Positions 33,701 through 42,460 of a stretch of DNA of 64,000 nt are shown in pieces. Numbering within the stretch: the stretch's first letter is position 1; each line of letters starts with the position of its first letter. The notes beneath the pieces are model-generated. The model had not been told where the DNA came from, did not search any database, and saw only the letters and a list, made by a program, of their open reading frames with translations. The stretch is from contig JAVYIG010000701.1 in the NCBI GenBank assembly GCA_035222895.1, positions 379,501-443,500 of the forward strand, given 5' to 3'. Source of the stretch: Strongylocentrotus droebachiensis (lineage: Eukaryota; Echinodermata; Echinoidea; Camarodonta; Strongylocentrotidae). A program made the position numbers and the translations under genes.

Positions 33701-36700
33701 ATACAATGTTTGCACTTCTATATTTTGAAGGACAAGGCTTTAGAAATTGTCCTAGGTTAATTTTTCAAAAGACTTTGCGATCTTGTTTATTGTCGTAAAT
33801 AATATCTTTCATTGAAGACACTCCGGACACATTTTCAAATCGGGCTTTTTCTGGTCTTTCGTAGAAACTTATTTGTTACGTTTTCAAATCAACAAGCAAG
33901 AACGTCAATGTGAATAATGTTTAGATTAATGTATATTATGGAGTTTCAGCATAACGTACTTTCGAAAGTGGAATATTCTGGATTCAGTAAAGGCTAGAAT
34001 AACAAGGTTATTATAATCACGCATATTGAAAGTACTGTTGAACTTAATACTGTATGCCAATACGTGTTGTAAAAAAACAGTTCAAAAAGTGATAGAAGCA
34101 AATAATATCGGTCATGACAGTGGTAATTCATCTTAAAATGCTCTTATAGTGAAGATGAAATTCATAAATTAAGATTATAGAGTAGCGGAATAGAGGTGTC
34201 GTGGACGAGTGGATATGTCACTGGACTCTGGATCACAAGGTCCGCGGTTCAAGTCCCACCGCGGCACATGTCCTTTGGCAAGACATAGATCTACATTTGC
34301 CACTCTCCACCCAGGTGTTAAATGGGTACCCGGTAGGATGCGAAAGCTAATGTGCTTAGATTAGCAAGTGTGCGCTTGTAAAATTGACACCTGGCTGGAA
34401 CGCTCCCCAAGGGAGTGGAGAATGTGCATGCATTGTGTGCGGGTAAGCCTGAATCCGATGACCGGGGTAATAATATATATCTGTAAAGCGCTTTGGGAGG
34501 GCCTTCGGTCCTGACAAGCGCTATATACACTGTCGCTCATAAAGGTGGAATATTTTAGTTTTACCCCAATTTATGGAATTGTTTTAAAAATTATTTAAAA
34601 ATAATAGATCTGGATAATAGTATACATTCTCAGATTTTATTGAATAATACTTTGCCAATGTGTGTTTTGCGGGACTGCTAAAGCATGTGTATGCTACTAT
34701 GCTTATCAACTAGGGGACCTATGCCGTTAAGTCAGAAATGACAGTAATGAGGATTAATGCCCCACAAAAGGGCACTACTATAGCACATCGACACGGTTTT
34801 GATCCTAGGGCCTCACAGTTACGAGGCCATTGTTTTGTCACTAAACCATGACTGTACGCAAGCGGGGGCTAGGGTAGGGGGCAGTTTCCGTAAATTAAAA
34901 AAAAAACAGAAAATGCAATAAATTTTCAATAATTTATTGCATTTTACCCCGGTCCCCAACATAACAAGATCCTCTGGACGGCCATGCATTATGGCTCAAG
35001 GCATGGGCACACAGAAGATTTGTTTATGTTGGGAACCGGGGTAAAATGCAATAAATTATTGAAAATTAATTGCATTTTCTATGTTTTTTTTTTATTTATG
35101 GAAACTGCCCCCTACCCTAGCCCCCGCTGCGTACAGTCATGGTTCAGTGACAAAGCAATAGCCTCGTAACTGTGAGGCCCCATGATCAAAACCGTGTCGA
35201 TGTGCTTTATTAGTGCTCTTTTTGGGGGCATTAATCCTCATTACCGTCATTTATGACTTAAGGGCATAGGTCCCCTAGTTGATAAGCATAGTACCATACA
35301 CATGCTTTAGCAGTCACGCAAAACACACATTGGCAAATTATTGTTCAATAAAATCTGAGAATGTATACTATTATCTAGATCTATTATTTTTAAATAATTT
35401 TTAAAATAATTCCATAAATTGGGATAAAACTAAAATATTCCACCTTTATGAGCGACAGTGTAGGAACTAGCTATTCAATATTATGGAAGAGCAAAAGTCA
35501 CTTGCGTACTAAAGATGTCCCACTTAGCTAGTGGTTAGGTAGTCGTAATATTTCATTCTCTTCCGCTGATCTAGTTTATTTATTGTTATTTCAATCGGAG
35601 TGACCTCTTAAACAGAATTATAGATCACCCAAGACAGAAGTAAAAACAAATACAGTTTAGGGAGGCTTTTTGAAGTAAAAGGCTTTTCAAGAGCTGTAAA
35701 ACAAGAATCTCAGTAATCTCTCTCTTTATTTTAAAAAGCCTTTCCCCAATCAATTTTGATGCATTTTCTTTTTTCCTTGACGGTGCTTATTCGTATTTTG
35801 TTTTGTTTTTGTTTTAGTCAAAAGGCCATCTCTCTCTCTCTCTCTCTCTCTCTCATCACTCTCTCTCACTCTCTCTCTCCCTCTCTCTCATTCTCTCTCC
35901 GTTTCTCCTCTAATGGATCCTCCATAGTGAACGATTACTCAATTTCCCAAGGAAACAAGCCTCCAGTGTAATAATTTAAACACTCGGAAACGGGCTTTGT
36001 GGAAGTTGCAAGGTGATTATTCTCATTTTCAAGATTTTAAGAACCCAGTCAATACCGTTAAAGTGGCCTGAATTTGTGAGTGTTTCGCCTAAGATCCTAT
36101 ACCTCAGTCACACCAACGAGAACGACACCCAAACAAAAAAATTATTTCAGTCAGTTTTGGTGGTGTGAATAAGATTAAGCCACCACGCCCAACTGGATAA
36201 CCAGACTGATTCTTGGCTATTCGGTGTAATTAGATATTTTGTTGAGTCTATTGTCGGTCTGATATCAGTCTCGTTGGTGCAACTGGAGTATGAGTTCGTA
36301 TTTGACCTTTCTTAGTTCATTTCCTAAATATTATCGATGCCCTGGCTTTGCAAGTATTGTTGTTCTGTTGACTTTCATCTGGTGTGACGGGCGGTTTTTG
36401 GTGGTGTGGAAAAGATAAGGACACCCCACCCAACCGGACAACCAGACTGATTCTTGGCTATTCGGTGTAAAGAGCTATTTTGTTGAGTCTATTGTCGGTC
36501 TGATGTCAGTCTCGTTGGTGCAACTGGAGTATGAGTTCGTATTTGACCTTTCTTAGTTCCTTTCCTAAATATTATCGATGCCCTAGCTTTGCAAGCATTG
36601 TTGTTCTGTTGACTTTCATCTGGTGTGACAACATTCCGGCCTTAGGGACACTTCTTTGTATTAAACGAGCCAATTCCGGGTCTCCTTCAGAGAAGTGGAA

Positions 36701-39700
36701 ATTTTAAAGCTGTGGCTCTAAGCGGGCCGATGTAAATAAAGGCATGATAGGGGGGGGGGGCAGGCTGGAATAGTTGGAACTTTGATATATTTTTTTTGTG
36801 TGTATAGCGAACTTCGTTCGTTCGTGTCTCCTTAGATCAAGATTAATGTATCTAGATCTTCGGAGTAATTGCTACAACCGGCCGTGTCAGACACGTTGCC
36901 CCGGGGTGCCCCCATTTAAAACAATTATACAATAACAATTAACATAACATTTAATTAAAAGAATGAGATTAGATCAAATAAAACCATGATTCCACCTGTA
37001 TATACACATACATAATCAGAGTAGAATTTACACTTTTTCTGTTAGAGACACATAATAAGGTTGATACCCAACGAACCAAAGTAAGCATTAGTATGTCTGT
37101 TGAACCACAAATGAAGGCTTCATACTGACAAAATCAAACAACCACCATTATCTATTCTTAATCATTAACCACACACAAAAAATGCCCCAGACATTTCCAA
37201 TAAACAAATGCTCCATGTGCAGCTACCCAGTGCTCTCTTATATTACCATATAATATTATTATAACAACATTAGGCATAGTAAACCAGCTGAGATGAGATG
37301 TGATTATGAGCAAATTAGTCTTTTCCCAGATAACAACAATCTCCTTTTCAACATTTCCACAAGATGCTATTATATGTATAATACTCTCCTACCACTAAAC
37401 CTAAATGAACATGTTACCATGTGTAAGACGTGTATTCTTTAATACAACAACAATAATAATGCCATACTAAAATTATGGACTGAACTAGAATACCGTCAAC
37501 CTTGCGTAAGTCGACCTTTACAAGACTGAGTGAAATGTTTTGCTTAGGCAAACTTTGAACTGTGCATAAATCGTCGAAATACAAATGACATTTTCTGTAC
37601 GGTGCAAATTGGAGAGGACCTCGATACGTCACAGTGTTGCCAATTTGTGTTTCACTGATGACAACTTCAAAAATCAAATATTGCTCAGACTTTCACTATT
37701 TAAATTTGTTTCTCTCGTTTTTCTGCTCTTATTAATACCAGCTAACTATTAGGATAGACTTCCCTTTTAATACCAGTAATTGGATCTCTTTCCAAATTCA
37801 CCTCGATTTTTCCTAAGTAAGCGCTGTCTCACATCATCAATGTCAATGTCTCCAAAAGAGTTGAATGGATAATTCATTTGTAACTGAAGGATCGATGAGG
37901 TATATGTAGGATTTATTGGTATACAGATGAAAGGGTGCAGGAAAGCTGGGTTGATGATGATGATGTTGATGATCGTCATGATGTTGATGATGATTACAGT
38001 CACATGCAGTGGATTGTTTAGTTTTTCTGGTTCTTTAATGCTTCAGTGTATGCTCCGTCAGCCATGACAAGCTGGAAGATCTTAGTATATACTTGACATT
38101 TGCCCTCTCCGAGGATGGTGCTCACACGTTTAGTGCCTTCCTCAATGTTCTCATCTTCATCTTCATGCATTGCCTGTATTGACTTGTATGCTTTAAAGGC
38201 ACACTGTCCTACTTGTAGCTACTTGCTCCCTCTATATAGAAAACTTCCCCAATCGGTGCCTGTTGGTCCCCCATGATCCTCTTTTTCTTATGTTAAATGA
38301 GAGCTGAGTTAATGAGATAGCCACCTGTCACAGTGACCTCGCTGGCTCGCTGTGTGGTCTAATCCCTTCTGGCGCAGTAGTGGTGACGGTCTTTAAGGAA
38401 TGTGTCGCAACCAAGCTCTTTCTCTAGCAATGTGCTAGAGATATAGCGAACTGCAAGTATAGTTTGCCCTATATACTTGCCCTATGCTATACTATCCTAT
38501 ACAATATTTACAAACATCTGGAGTGTTTGGAGTTGGTTGGTTTTTATCTAACTGCTAAGAAAGCATGCGCATGCTTAAAGCAAACAGGGGACTGACGGCT
38601 TTAAGTCCTCTCTGAGGGACTTGGTAATGAGGATTCTTAGATTTGCGTGGACTGCTACGTGTGACGTCCTTTTAGGCTTAAAAGGACGTCACACGTAGCA
38701 GTCCACGTTGTCGTCGTGCAAGTCTAAAAGTCCCTATTCTCTCCCATATCATTGGGCAAGTCCAAACTATCTTTACCAAATACTGCCCTTTTCAAGAATT
38801 TGAGTGCACTTGATGATCGAATTAAGTTGCCTATACTGGAGCTTTGATAATATAAAATATCAAGTAAAATGATTAACATTTTTAAGACAACACGTGTTAA
38901 AAATTCTATGACAATGCTCCGTTCAGTTCAATTCGATAATGGTTTTACTTGACAATGTTTTGCAGCCGAAGGCTAAATTGCGCATCTTCACAACAATATC
39001 TCAATATAATTTCACTTTACCATACATTGCATTTTGGACAGCTAACTTAAAGGACAAAATACTTTGGAAATGTCCATCAACATCTCTAGTATTGGATAAG
39101 CCCAAGCCATTTCATTCATTAATGTGCCGTCCATATATATACTATCTTCATAATTCCATAATTCTTCGTTCAATTCAATTCAATAATGGTTTTTTTTTGA
39201 CAATGATGTGCAGCTGAAAGCTGAAAGGTGCATATTCACCACAATACAATATCATTTCACATCACATAATACAATTAAGAAATGCACTTTGGACAGCCAG
39301 TGAGAAAATGCCTTGGATTAGCCCCCATAAATAACGATTGCTTTTATGAAATGATACCATCCGCCATATCAAACCTTATTATGCATCAGGAAACTGGAAT
39401 TGTGAATATTTTCTCGGATTACAAGATACTCATCTTCCTTTTGATAACATTTTGAAAGAAAATTAGTGCTACATTTTAGTTTTCTTGGAAATGCCATAAA
39501 ACTATAAAGAAGAAAGACAAAATATACATTTTTCGCATGTAAAAAATGAAAAAGGGTTGTTACATGGAGTAGTCATCTAAAGGGAGGAGAATTGGAATTG
39601 AAATCTTGTAACTATGATATAAGCCAGTTCACGAAGATGACATATGTACACACAAGCAGACAAATAATTAATTTCTGTGAAAACTGTATAATTATGGACA

Positions 39701-40652
39701 TACGACTATCAAGTAATTCAAGAAAGCAAGAAAAATATACATAAGCGTTTATCTTATATCATAACAAAGATCATTTGTCCCAAATAATGTCATTTTCGTA
39801 AGGTAACCAAATTTATTGCATACAATGTTAAAAGCTTCGTTACGAAATTGTTCGCCAGTTATAAATAATGATATTGTATCTCAAAAGTCAGAATGCGAAC
39901 TGCATATCCCGTTATAGTTAGGACAAACATAATGGCTTGCCCTACCAGAATTTATGACTATTGGAATACCAAACAAAAATCGCAACAGGTAAATTAAATA
40001 ATTAATAACGAGACACTTCAAAAAGACGTATGCATTGAATTTTGATCATATTATCAAACATGGCTTTTTGTATTTAAATCAATCTTGCAACTACATCAGC
40101 CAGTTCGCGGATATGAGCAGACAAAGATTATTTGTGCCAAACGTAAGAAAACTGTGAAGATAATAGATAAGGGCCCATGATTATTATGTAATCATTATTT
40201 GTTATACAATAGGTCATGCATCCAATGGTGTCTAGACTGTGGAAGCCCTTTTTACAAAAGGGAGTGGGAAGAGAGATATTTACGAAGTACCTCAATCAAT
40301 AGACCTGCATGTGGCGTGATTTTAAACGTGTTGTTAGGTAAGACAAGCAATAATGTTTGTCCTACCTAGCAACAATTAATGTATGCAACTCGCATTCTGA
40401 ATATTGAAATACAATTATTCGTAACAGATGGCTGAAATGATGTGTAACGAGGCACTTAACAAAGATGTGCATAAAAGTTGATTACATTAAGAAAACGTAT
40501 TTAAATCTATAGAAAGTCTATTTACCCGTCAAAATGCGTTTCCATAGCTGTCTCTGATCGTCAGATGCAAACTGCAGTAGGTACCAGCCTACAGATATCG
40601 TGATCACTGCCACTGTAAAGAGCTTCAATCTGAGGAAAAAAGTTCCTTTCAT
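23156..40652 (-). CDS. GH3 domain-containing protein, tandem copy 1 (7 exons, 649 aa)
   Basis: Exons in coding order: 40652-40526, 33581-32553, 31957-31819, 30148-29984, 26712-26570, 24101-24004, 23404-23156; total 1950 nt including TAA. All junctions are GT-AG. The product has an N-terminal hydrophobic segment (about residues 10-28), two more hydrophobic stretches (about 43-58 and 69-88), then a GH3 fold. The nucleotide-binding loop is LTSGTTGKPKMIPY (173-186). YTAPKLRYSE, NVPPEIHQVL (321-330) and the GFYRFRYGD motif (460-468) follow. Plant GH3 enzymes adenylate carboxylic acids and join them to amino acids. The animal GHDC branch is poorly characterised and tends to be membrane- or ER-associated, so the substrate here is unknown. 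The start ATG is supported by equal exon 1 length in the paralogue. Introns 1 and 2-5 hold SINEs and fold-back elements; no coding lesion is seen. Confidence 0.93.
23405..24003. other. GH3 gene 1 intron 6
   Basis: Contains a GC-richer stretch at 23530-23830 with several TCGGT / CCGATC motifs and GTCGGTCTCGTGGGCTGC, like the GTCGGTCTCGTTGG repeats seen at 36100-36640 and 48400-48600. No coding frame is supported. Confidence 0.5.
24004..24101 (-). CDS. GH3 gene 1 exon 6
   Basis: 98 nt, acceptor TCGAACAG, donor GTAACA. Encodes VKTDADHRPYYVVFLELSPP followed by PEKDSMINISLDK. Ends in phase 0. Confidence 0.88.
24362..24565 (+). repeat. Dispersed repeat, ~200 bp, copy 1 of 3
   Basis: Shares TTTAAAGGCCCACTACTTGT, CCCCCATGATCCTCTTTTTC, TTATGTTAACTGAGAGCTGA and GATGAGATAACCACCTGT with copies at 38194-38375 and 41881-42092, all in the same orientation. 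The ends are near TTTAA, so it may be another TTAA-type miniature element. It lies in intron 5 of GH3 gene 1. Confidence 0.8.
24755..24905. repeat. Dispersed repeat shared with 15540-15710
   Basis: Same motif order as the first copy (CTCCATCAAGAGAA, GATGAGCCACTTTAAGAACT, CACCTCAGGATATGTGGAAG, G run, GGCTTGTAAGACAT), with an 11-bp internal duplication GATGAGCACCG. Confidence 0.7.
24906..25740. repeat. Long degenerate AAGTGCCCCTTTT minisatellite
   Basis: About 25-30 units of 25-33 bp, each built around AAGTGCCCCTTTT, with drifting spacers (TTTGACAAGTGCCCCTATTA, TCTGATAAT and so on). The first units (AAGTGCCCCTTTACATAGGA) are nearly identical and later ones are eroded. It fills intron 5 of GH3 gene 1. 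Confidence 0.88.
25741..26569. other. Intron 5 remainder with poly-C-rich element debris
   Basis: Poly-A/poly-C tracts at 26072-26170 and 26326-26338, and terminus-like sequences CAGGCGGATTCAGGATTCC (about 26337) and CCTGGATCCACCACTG (ending 26479). These resemble ends of the hAT-like poly-G elements, but no matching target duplication was found, so no intact element is called. Confidence 0.5.
26570..26712 (-). CDS. GH3 gene 1 exon 5
   Basis: 143 nt, acceptor GGCACAG, donor GTAAGA. Encodes SGQILNVHAEKLDQHTVKNA and EEYAVAESTLLDQL, the start of the C-terminal subdomain (G-x-LN-x-EK-x-E-like). Confidence 0.9.
27030..27230. repeat. LINE/SINE 3'-tail-like repeat with (ATTG)n
   Basis: TTCTTGTATAGCGCTCATTT with TCTGTCAGACTTGAC (also at 7858-7890), a TTGATTGATTGATTGATTTT tract, then AACAGGATAACCCACGAAAG and CTTATTTCCAGTGGGGTCCC. 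It has the character of the 3' end of a retroposon in intron 4 of GH3 gene 1. Confidence 0.5.
27298..27490. repeat. (GAA)n / (AAT)n microsatellite
   Basis: AATAATAATAAT followed by AGAAGAAGAAGAAG and AGGAGGAAG variations. The reverse frame reads as Leu/Phe/Ser low complexity. Confidence 0.85.
27745..28076. repeat. Minisatellite of GA-rich ~83-bp units
   Basis: About four units of GAGAGGGGGGGCTAGAGAGA, GACTGAGCTAGGGGAAGAGA and GAGAGGGACAGAGAG with GA-length variation. The GCTAGAGAGAGACTGAGCTA core is almost unchanged between units, so expansion is recent. Confidence 0.9.
28189..28717 (+). mobile_element. tRNA-derived SINE, interrupted by a 327-bp inverted-repeat element
   Basis: The head (28189-28262) has a tRNA-like shape with an A box (TGGTCGAGTGGATATG) and a B box (GGTTCGAGTCC). 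The body continues after the insertion with AGGTAAATGGGTACCTGGCA and ends near CCAGGGTAATAAT. The same SINE is found at 34193-34527. It lies in intron 4 of GH3 gene 1. It is not called a functional tRNA gene because the head continues into the SINE body. Confidence 0.8.
28305..28631. mobile_element. Terminal-inverted-repeat element nested in the SINE
   Basis: Ends ATAGTGCGGTGTGGTATGT and ACATACCGTACCACACTAT are inverted. An inner inverted pair, CCCGTAGGATTTTTGTGCCA with AAGTTGATT, extends them. AGGT occurs on both sides, but target duplication length is not certain. No coding frame. Confidence 0.75.
28933..29928. mobile_element. TA-flanked fold-back element, ~1 kb, arms ~285 bp
   Basis: Termini CCGTGTGTCTCAAAAAAAAC and its inverse are flanked by TA on each side (28931-28932 and 29929-29930). 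The arms match for about 285 bp (for example GGGCCTGCGCAGGATTTTTC and ATCATGAATATCTCATATC). The interior has a (GT)n tract at 29550-29573. The end sequence and TA duplication fit a Tc1/mariner-derived non-autonomous element. It ends about 55 bp from exon 4 of GH3 gene 1. Confidence 0.9.
29984..30148 (-). CDS. GH3 gene 1 exon 4 (GFYRFRYGD motif)
   Basis: 165 nt, acceptor TCTTCCAG, donor GTACTG. Encodes DELQVGGVYEIVITQLFGFY and RFRYGDVIRVRRYH, the conserved G-YE-VVT-GLYRYR-GD block of the family. Confidence 0.93.
30193..30337. mobile_element. Short MITE with ATACTTCAGTCACAC ends
   Basis: Left end GATACTTCAGTCACACTGCC and right end GGTGTAACTGAAATATC are inverted copies. The interior contains CCAAAACGATGCCAAAACGA. 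Related ends occur at 36097, 44952 and 47621. Confidence 0.65.
30672..31068. mobile_element. TA-flanked MITE, AGGGCGTGTTTATGCTTAA ends
   Basis: Left end AGGGCGTGTTTATGCTTAA matches the inverse of the right end TTAAGCTTAAACGCACCAT at 15 of 19 positions. TA lies on both sides (30670-30671, 31069-31070). No transposase. It lies in intron 3 of GH3 gene 1. Confidence 0.75.
31069..31818. other. GH3 gene 1 intron 3 remainder
   Basis: Two related segments carry CATACGACAGTGATTTAAAACAAGGCTTGCAC (about 31286-31317) and CATACGTCAGTGATTCAAAACATTTGCTTGCAC (about 31648-31680), a diverged local duplication. CATGTGAGTGACATGG near 31708-31723 is a small palindrome. No gene. Confidence 0.5.
31819..31957 (-). 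CDS. GH3 gene 1 exon 3
   Basis: 139 nt, acceptor CATCAG, donor GTAAGT. Encodes GLPLFGGVLGASEGLFGFNL followed by WPTSPEKDEFVLMPG, which fits the ASE-x-GIN-like adenine-binding region of GH3 proteins. Confidence 0.9.
32553..33581 (-). CDS. GH3 gene 1 exon 2 (GH3 core)
   Basis: 1029 nt, acceptor TTCGTAG, donor GTTCGT. Encodes residues 43-385 including ALTSGTTGKPK, YTAPKLRYSEGG, VYVHLLFGLRDPYLR and VTTTNVPPEIHQVLV. The exon ends with the same SYVKG boundary as gene 2. A poly-C run at 32514-32527 lies directly in the following intron. Confidence 0.95.
33582..34192. other. GH3 gene 1 intron 1, proximal part, nothing recognised
   Basis: AT-rich sequence without repeats that could be identified by eye. 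Confidence 0.5.
34193..34527 (+). mobile_element. tRNA-derived SINE
   Basis: Head GAGGTGTCGTGGACGAGTGG with B box GGTTCAAGTCC, body TTAAATGGGTACCCGGTAGG, and 3' end AAGCGCTTTGGGAGGGCCTT then CAAGCGCTATATA. The element at 34528 inserted in its very end. Same family as 28189-28717; eroded relatives lie at 43700-44225 and 48270-48375. Confidence 0.85.
34528..35460. mobile_element. TA-flanked fold-back element, arms ~437 bp
   Basis: Nearly perfect inverted arms (34528-34966 and 35024-35460) with ends CACTGTCGCTCATAAAGGTG and inverse, separated by a ~57-nt loop. TA is on both sides (34526-34527, 35461-35462). The inner ends contain AATAAATTTTCAATAATTTATT, itself palindromic. It entered the tail of the SINE at 34193, so it is younger. 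The terminal sequence resembles mariner-type ends. Confidence 0.92.
35700..35905. repeat. (CT)n microsatellite
   Basis: TCTCTCTCTCTC tract at 35830-35905 with TCACTCTC interruptions. The Ser/Leu frame across it is not a gene. Confidence 0.85.
36097..36640. repeat. MITE with CTCAGTCACACCAACGAGA end and a ~239-bp tandem duplication
   Basis: Left end CTATACCTCAGTCACACCAA and right end TCTCGTTGGTGCAACTGGAG (to about 36293) form an inverted pair. The block 36150-36389 (TTTTGGTGGTGTG, AACCAGACTGATTCTTGGCT, GTCTGATATCAGTCTCGTTG, TCTGGTGTGAC) is repeated almost exactly at 36390-36628. Confidence 0.8.
36641..38193. other. GH3 gene 1 intron 1, no gene seen
   Basis: Contains a G run at 36750-36760, a GTTCGTTCGTGTCTCC segment near 36818 and (GAT)n at 37951-37995. 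Short minus-strand frames at 37414-38003 show no family resemblance. Confidence 0.5.
38194..38375 (+). repeat. Dispersed ~200-bp repeat, copy 2 of 3
   Basis: TTTAAAGGCACACTGTCCTA, GGTCCCCCATGATCCTCTTT, TTATGTTAAATGAGAGCTGA and GATAGCCACCTGTCACAGTG align with the copy at 24362, with a small insertion before GGTCTAATCCC. Confidence 0.8.
38646..38707. repeat. Perfect 29-bp inverted repeat with 4-nt loop
   Basis: CGTGGACTGCTACGTGTGAC plus GTCCTTTTA is mirrored exactly around GGCT. A wider partial inverted repeat (GAGGGACTT ... AAGTCC) surrounds it. A related, more eroded arrangement lies at 48482-48550 (GGACTGCTATACGTG), so this is a small fold-back family. The arm contains TGACGTCC, but no regulatory role is shown. 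Confidence 0.88.
38927..39325. repeat. Tandem pair of a ~180-bp repeat
   Basis: TTCAATTC-ATAATGGTTTT, TTGACAATG, TGCAGC-GAA-GCTAAA, GCGCATCTTCACAACAATAT and TTTGGACAGC occur at 38930-39110 and again, diverged, at 39166-39325. Confidence 0.7.
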
Positions 40653-41600
40653 GGTGGTTGTGTTGTTGTTGCGATGGTGGTGGTGGTAACACTAGTTGGA
40701 ATGTCCGACAGGCAACGGGGTCCAACTAATTATCACAGATTACGAAAACCGTACGCGCCGCACCTTATACGATGAGGACTGGGCATGCATGGAGTTCGAA
40801 CGAGAGAAATAGGCCGAAGCCAAAAACACTGTTGCTTATACAAACCACCTAGCTGGTGTCAGTTTTGTGCACCGTATTAGTGTCATGGGACTTACGCACT
40901 ACACGCATGTTGTTTCGTGCCCCCGAATCAAGCACAAATCCATTGAATTGCCATTCATAGGGGTTTAACGAATCAATATTTCTTCATGAAAAAAAAAATC
41001 GAGTGATCCCTGACGTGCTCCCTTGGCATGATCGGGGGATGAAAATAAAGTGAAAAGTCACAAGACACCTCATTTTTATTTTTGTATTTTCTTTCACTAC
41101 TTCGATTTTCGAAATATAACATTCGCACAATAATCAAAGTATAATCAAAGAATGACATTAATACGTTTACCGGTATGTACATAACATTTTACCGGCACAA
41201 TCATGAACATAGTTTTAACGGAATTTGTATATATATTTTCAGTCTTATATGTATTTTAGATGTAATCATATGATTTTATAGCACTCTAAAATCCGTTGAT
41301 ATCAAATACTGTACAAGTGCGTTATGTAGCCCCTCCATCGCTGTAGGAGTGATTATTTCAAAATGTACAAAGTGGGACCTCTTCATGTTTTGAAGATCTG
41401 TGTATATTTGGGATCATTTGGGACATGCGTTAACTGTGAACTGGTCTATTAATGTTGCAATTGGCATTCTGGCTACTGAAAAGCAAATATCCGTAACAGG
41501 TGAATTAAATAATATGTAACATATCACTTAATTTTGTGCATTGAATTTGATTACATTACGAAAAGTGTATATTGCTTAAAACGTTATTCCGCCAAAGATG
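39650..41600. repeat. Local repeat series around GH3 gene 1 exon 1
   Basis: Three diverged copies of a unit with CGTAACAG-T-AATTAAATAAT-ATAACGA-ACACTT, then ATGCATTGAATTTTGATCATATT and a TGTATTTAAATC end, lie at about 39960-40090, 40405-40520 and 41480-41585. Exon 1 (40526-40652) starts right after the second copy. Their nature is not known. Confidence 0.5.
40526..40652 (-). CDS. GH3 gene 1 exon 1 (signal anchor)
   Basis: 127 nt, ATG at 40652, donor GTAAAT. Encodes a basic start then a hydrophobic stretch (LFTVAVITISVGWYLLQF). It has the same length and phase as exon 1 of gene 2, where SVG-YLLQFA is conserved. A CACCACCATCG-type repeat lies just upstream. Confidence 0.85.
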
Positions 41601-41880
41601 ATATAGGTTAATGGGAAATCTAAATAATTGCCTTTTTCCCTCCACCCCACCCCAACAATTATGAAATCCCGGTTCCTCCACTATTATTATTATTTATTAA
41701 CCATCAGTTCCATGAAACCTGCAGTATGTGCTGTTATATTCCATTTTATTTTCGCTTAATGTGTTGTTTGCAAGCTTGAATAATATTTGTGTCTTGTGTA
41801 ACACAAAAAGAAGAAAAAACGTGCCTTTTGCTGCAGTTCCTATTTGCTGTAGGCCTATTATGTAAGTGTTTATCTTTAGG

Positions 41881-42092
41881 CTTAAAGCCCCACTGCCCTA
41901 GTTATAGCTACTTGTGTCCTCTATACGTCACCTGTATAGCAAACAATGCCTTAGCGGTGACCTTTGGTCCCGCATGATCCTCTTTTTCTTATGTTTATTG
42001 AGAGCTGACTTGATGAGATAACCACCTGTTAGTGACCTTGCAGGGAGGTCTAATCCCTCCTGGCCAAACTAGTGCAGATAGGATTTAAACGC
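41881..42092 (+). repeat. Dispersed ~200-bp repeat, copy 3 of 3
   Basis: CTTAAAGCCCCACTGCCCTA, CGCATGATCCTCTTTTTCTT, ATTGAGAGCTGACTTGATGA and GAGATAACCACCTGTTAGTG match the other copies. It lies between the two GH3 genes. Confidence 0.8.
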
Positions 42093-42297
42093 ATTGAACA
42101 CGTTGAGTGAGATTTCGTCGAATTGCAACGTTTACAAAAGGAGTCTGTTTGGAGAGCAGTCTGAGCAAACTCTTGGATTTGATGTTAAAATACATTATGG
42201 GTTTGGTCCCGCGATAATCATTACTACAGCAGTTGTATTACCTCACATTGAATTTGTATACTGTTGCCCATAAGGTTATAATAAATTTTCTTTACAT

Positions 42298-42460
42298 CTT
42301 TTCATGAAATGGTTGTGACAATATGGTTTAGTCTTAATAGAAAAAGTTTATATCTTCTCAGAACTAGTGATCGAGATAGATCAATACATTTCTAAGAAGA
42401 TGTAAACTTTATCTATAAAAAAATATATTATTTTGTCACAACCATTACATGATAAAAGGA
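42298..42460. repeat. Imperfect inverted repeat (~160 bp)
   Basis: CTTTTCATGAAATGGTTGTG and CACAACCATTACATGATAAA are inverted. Inner arms AAAGTTTATATCTTCTCAGA and its approximate inverse lie closer in. A small fold-back element in the intergenic space between the GH3 genes. Confidence 0.7.
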
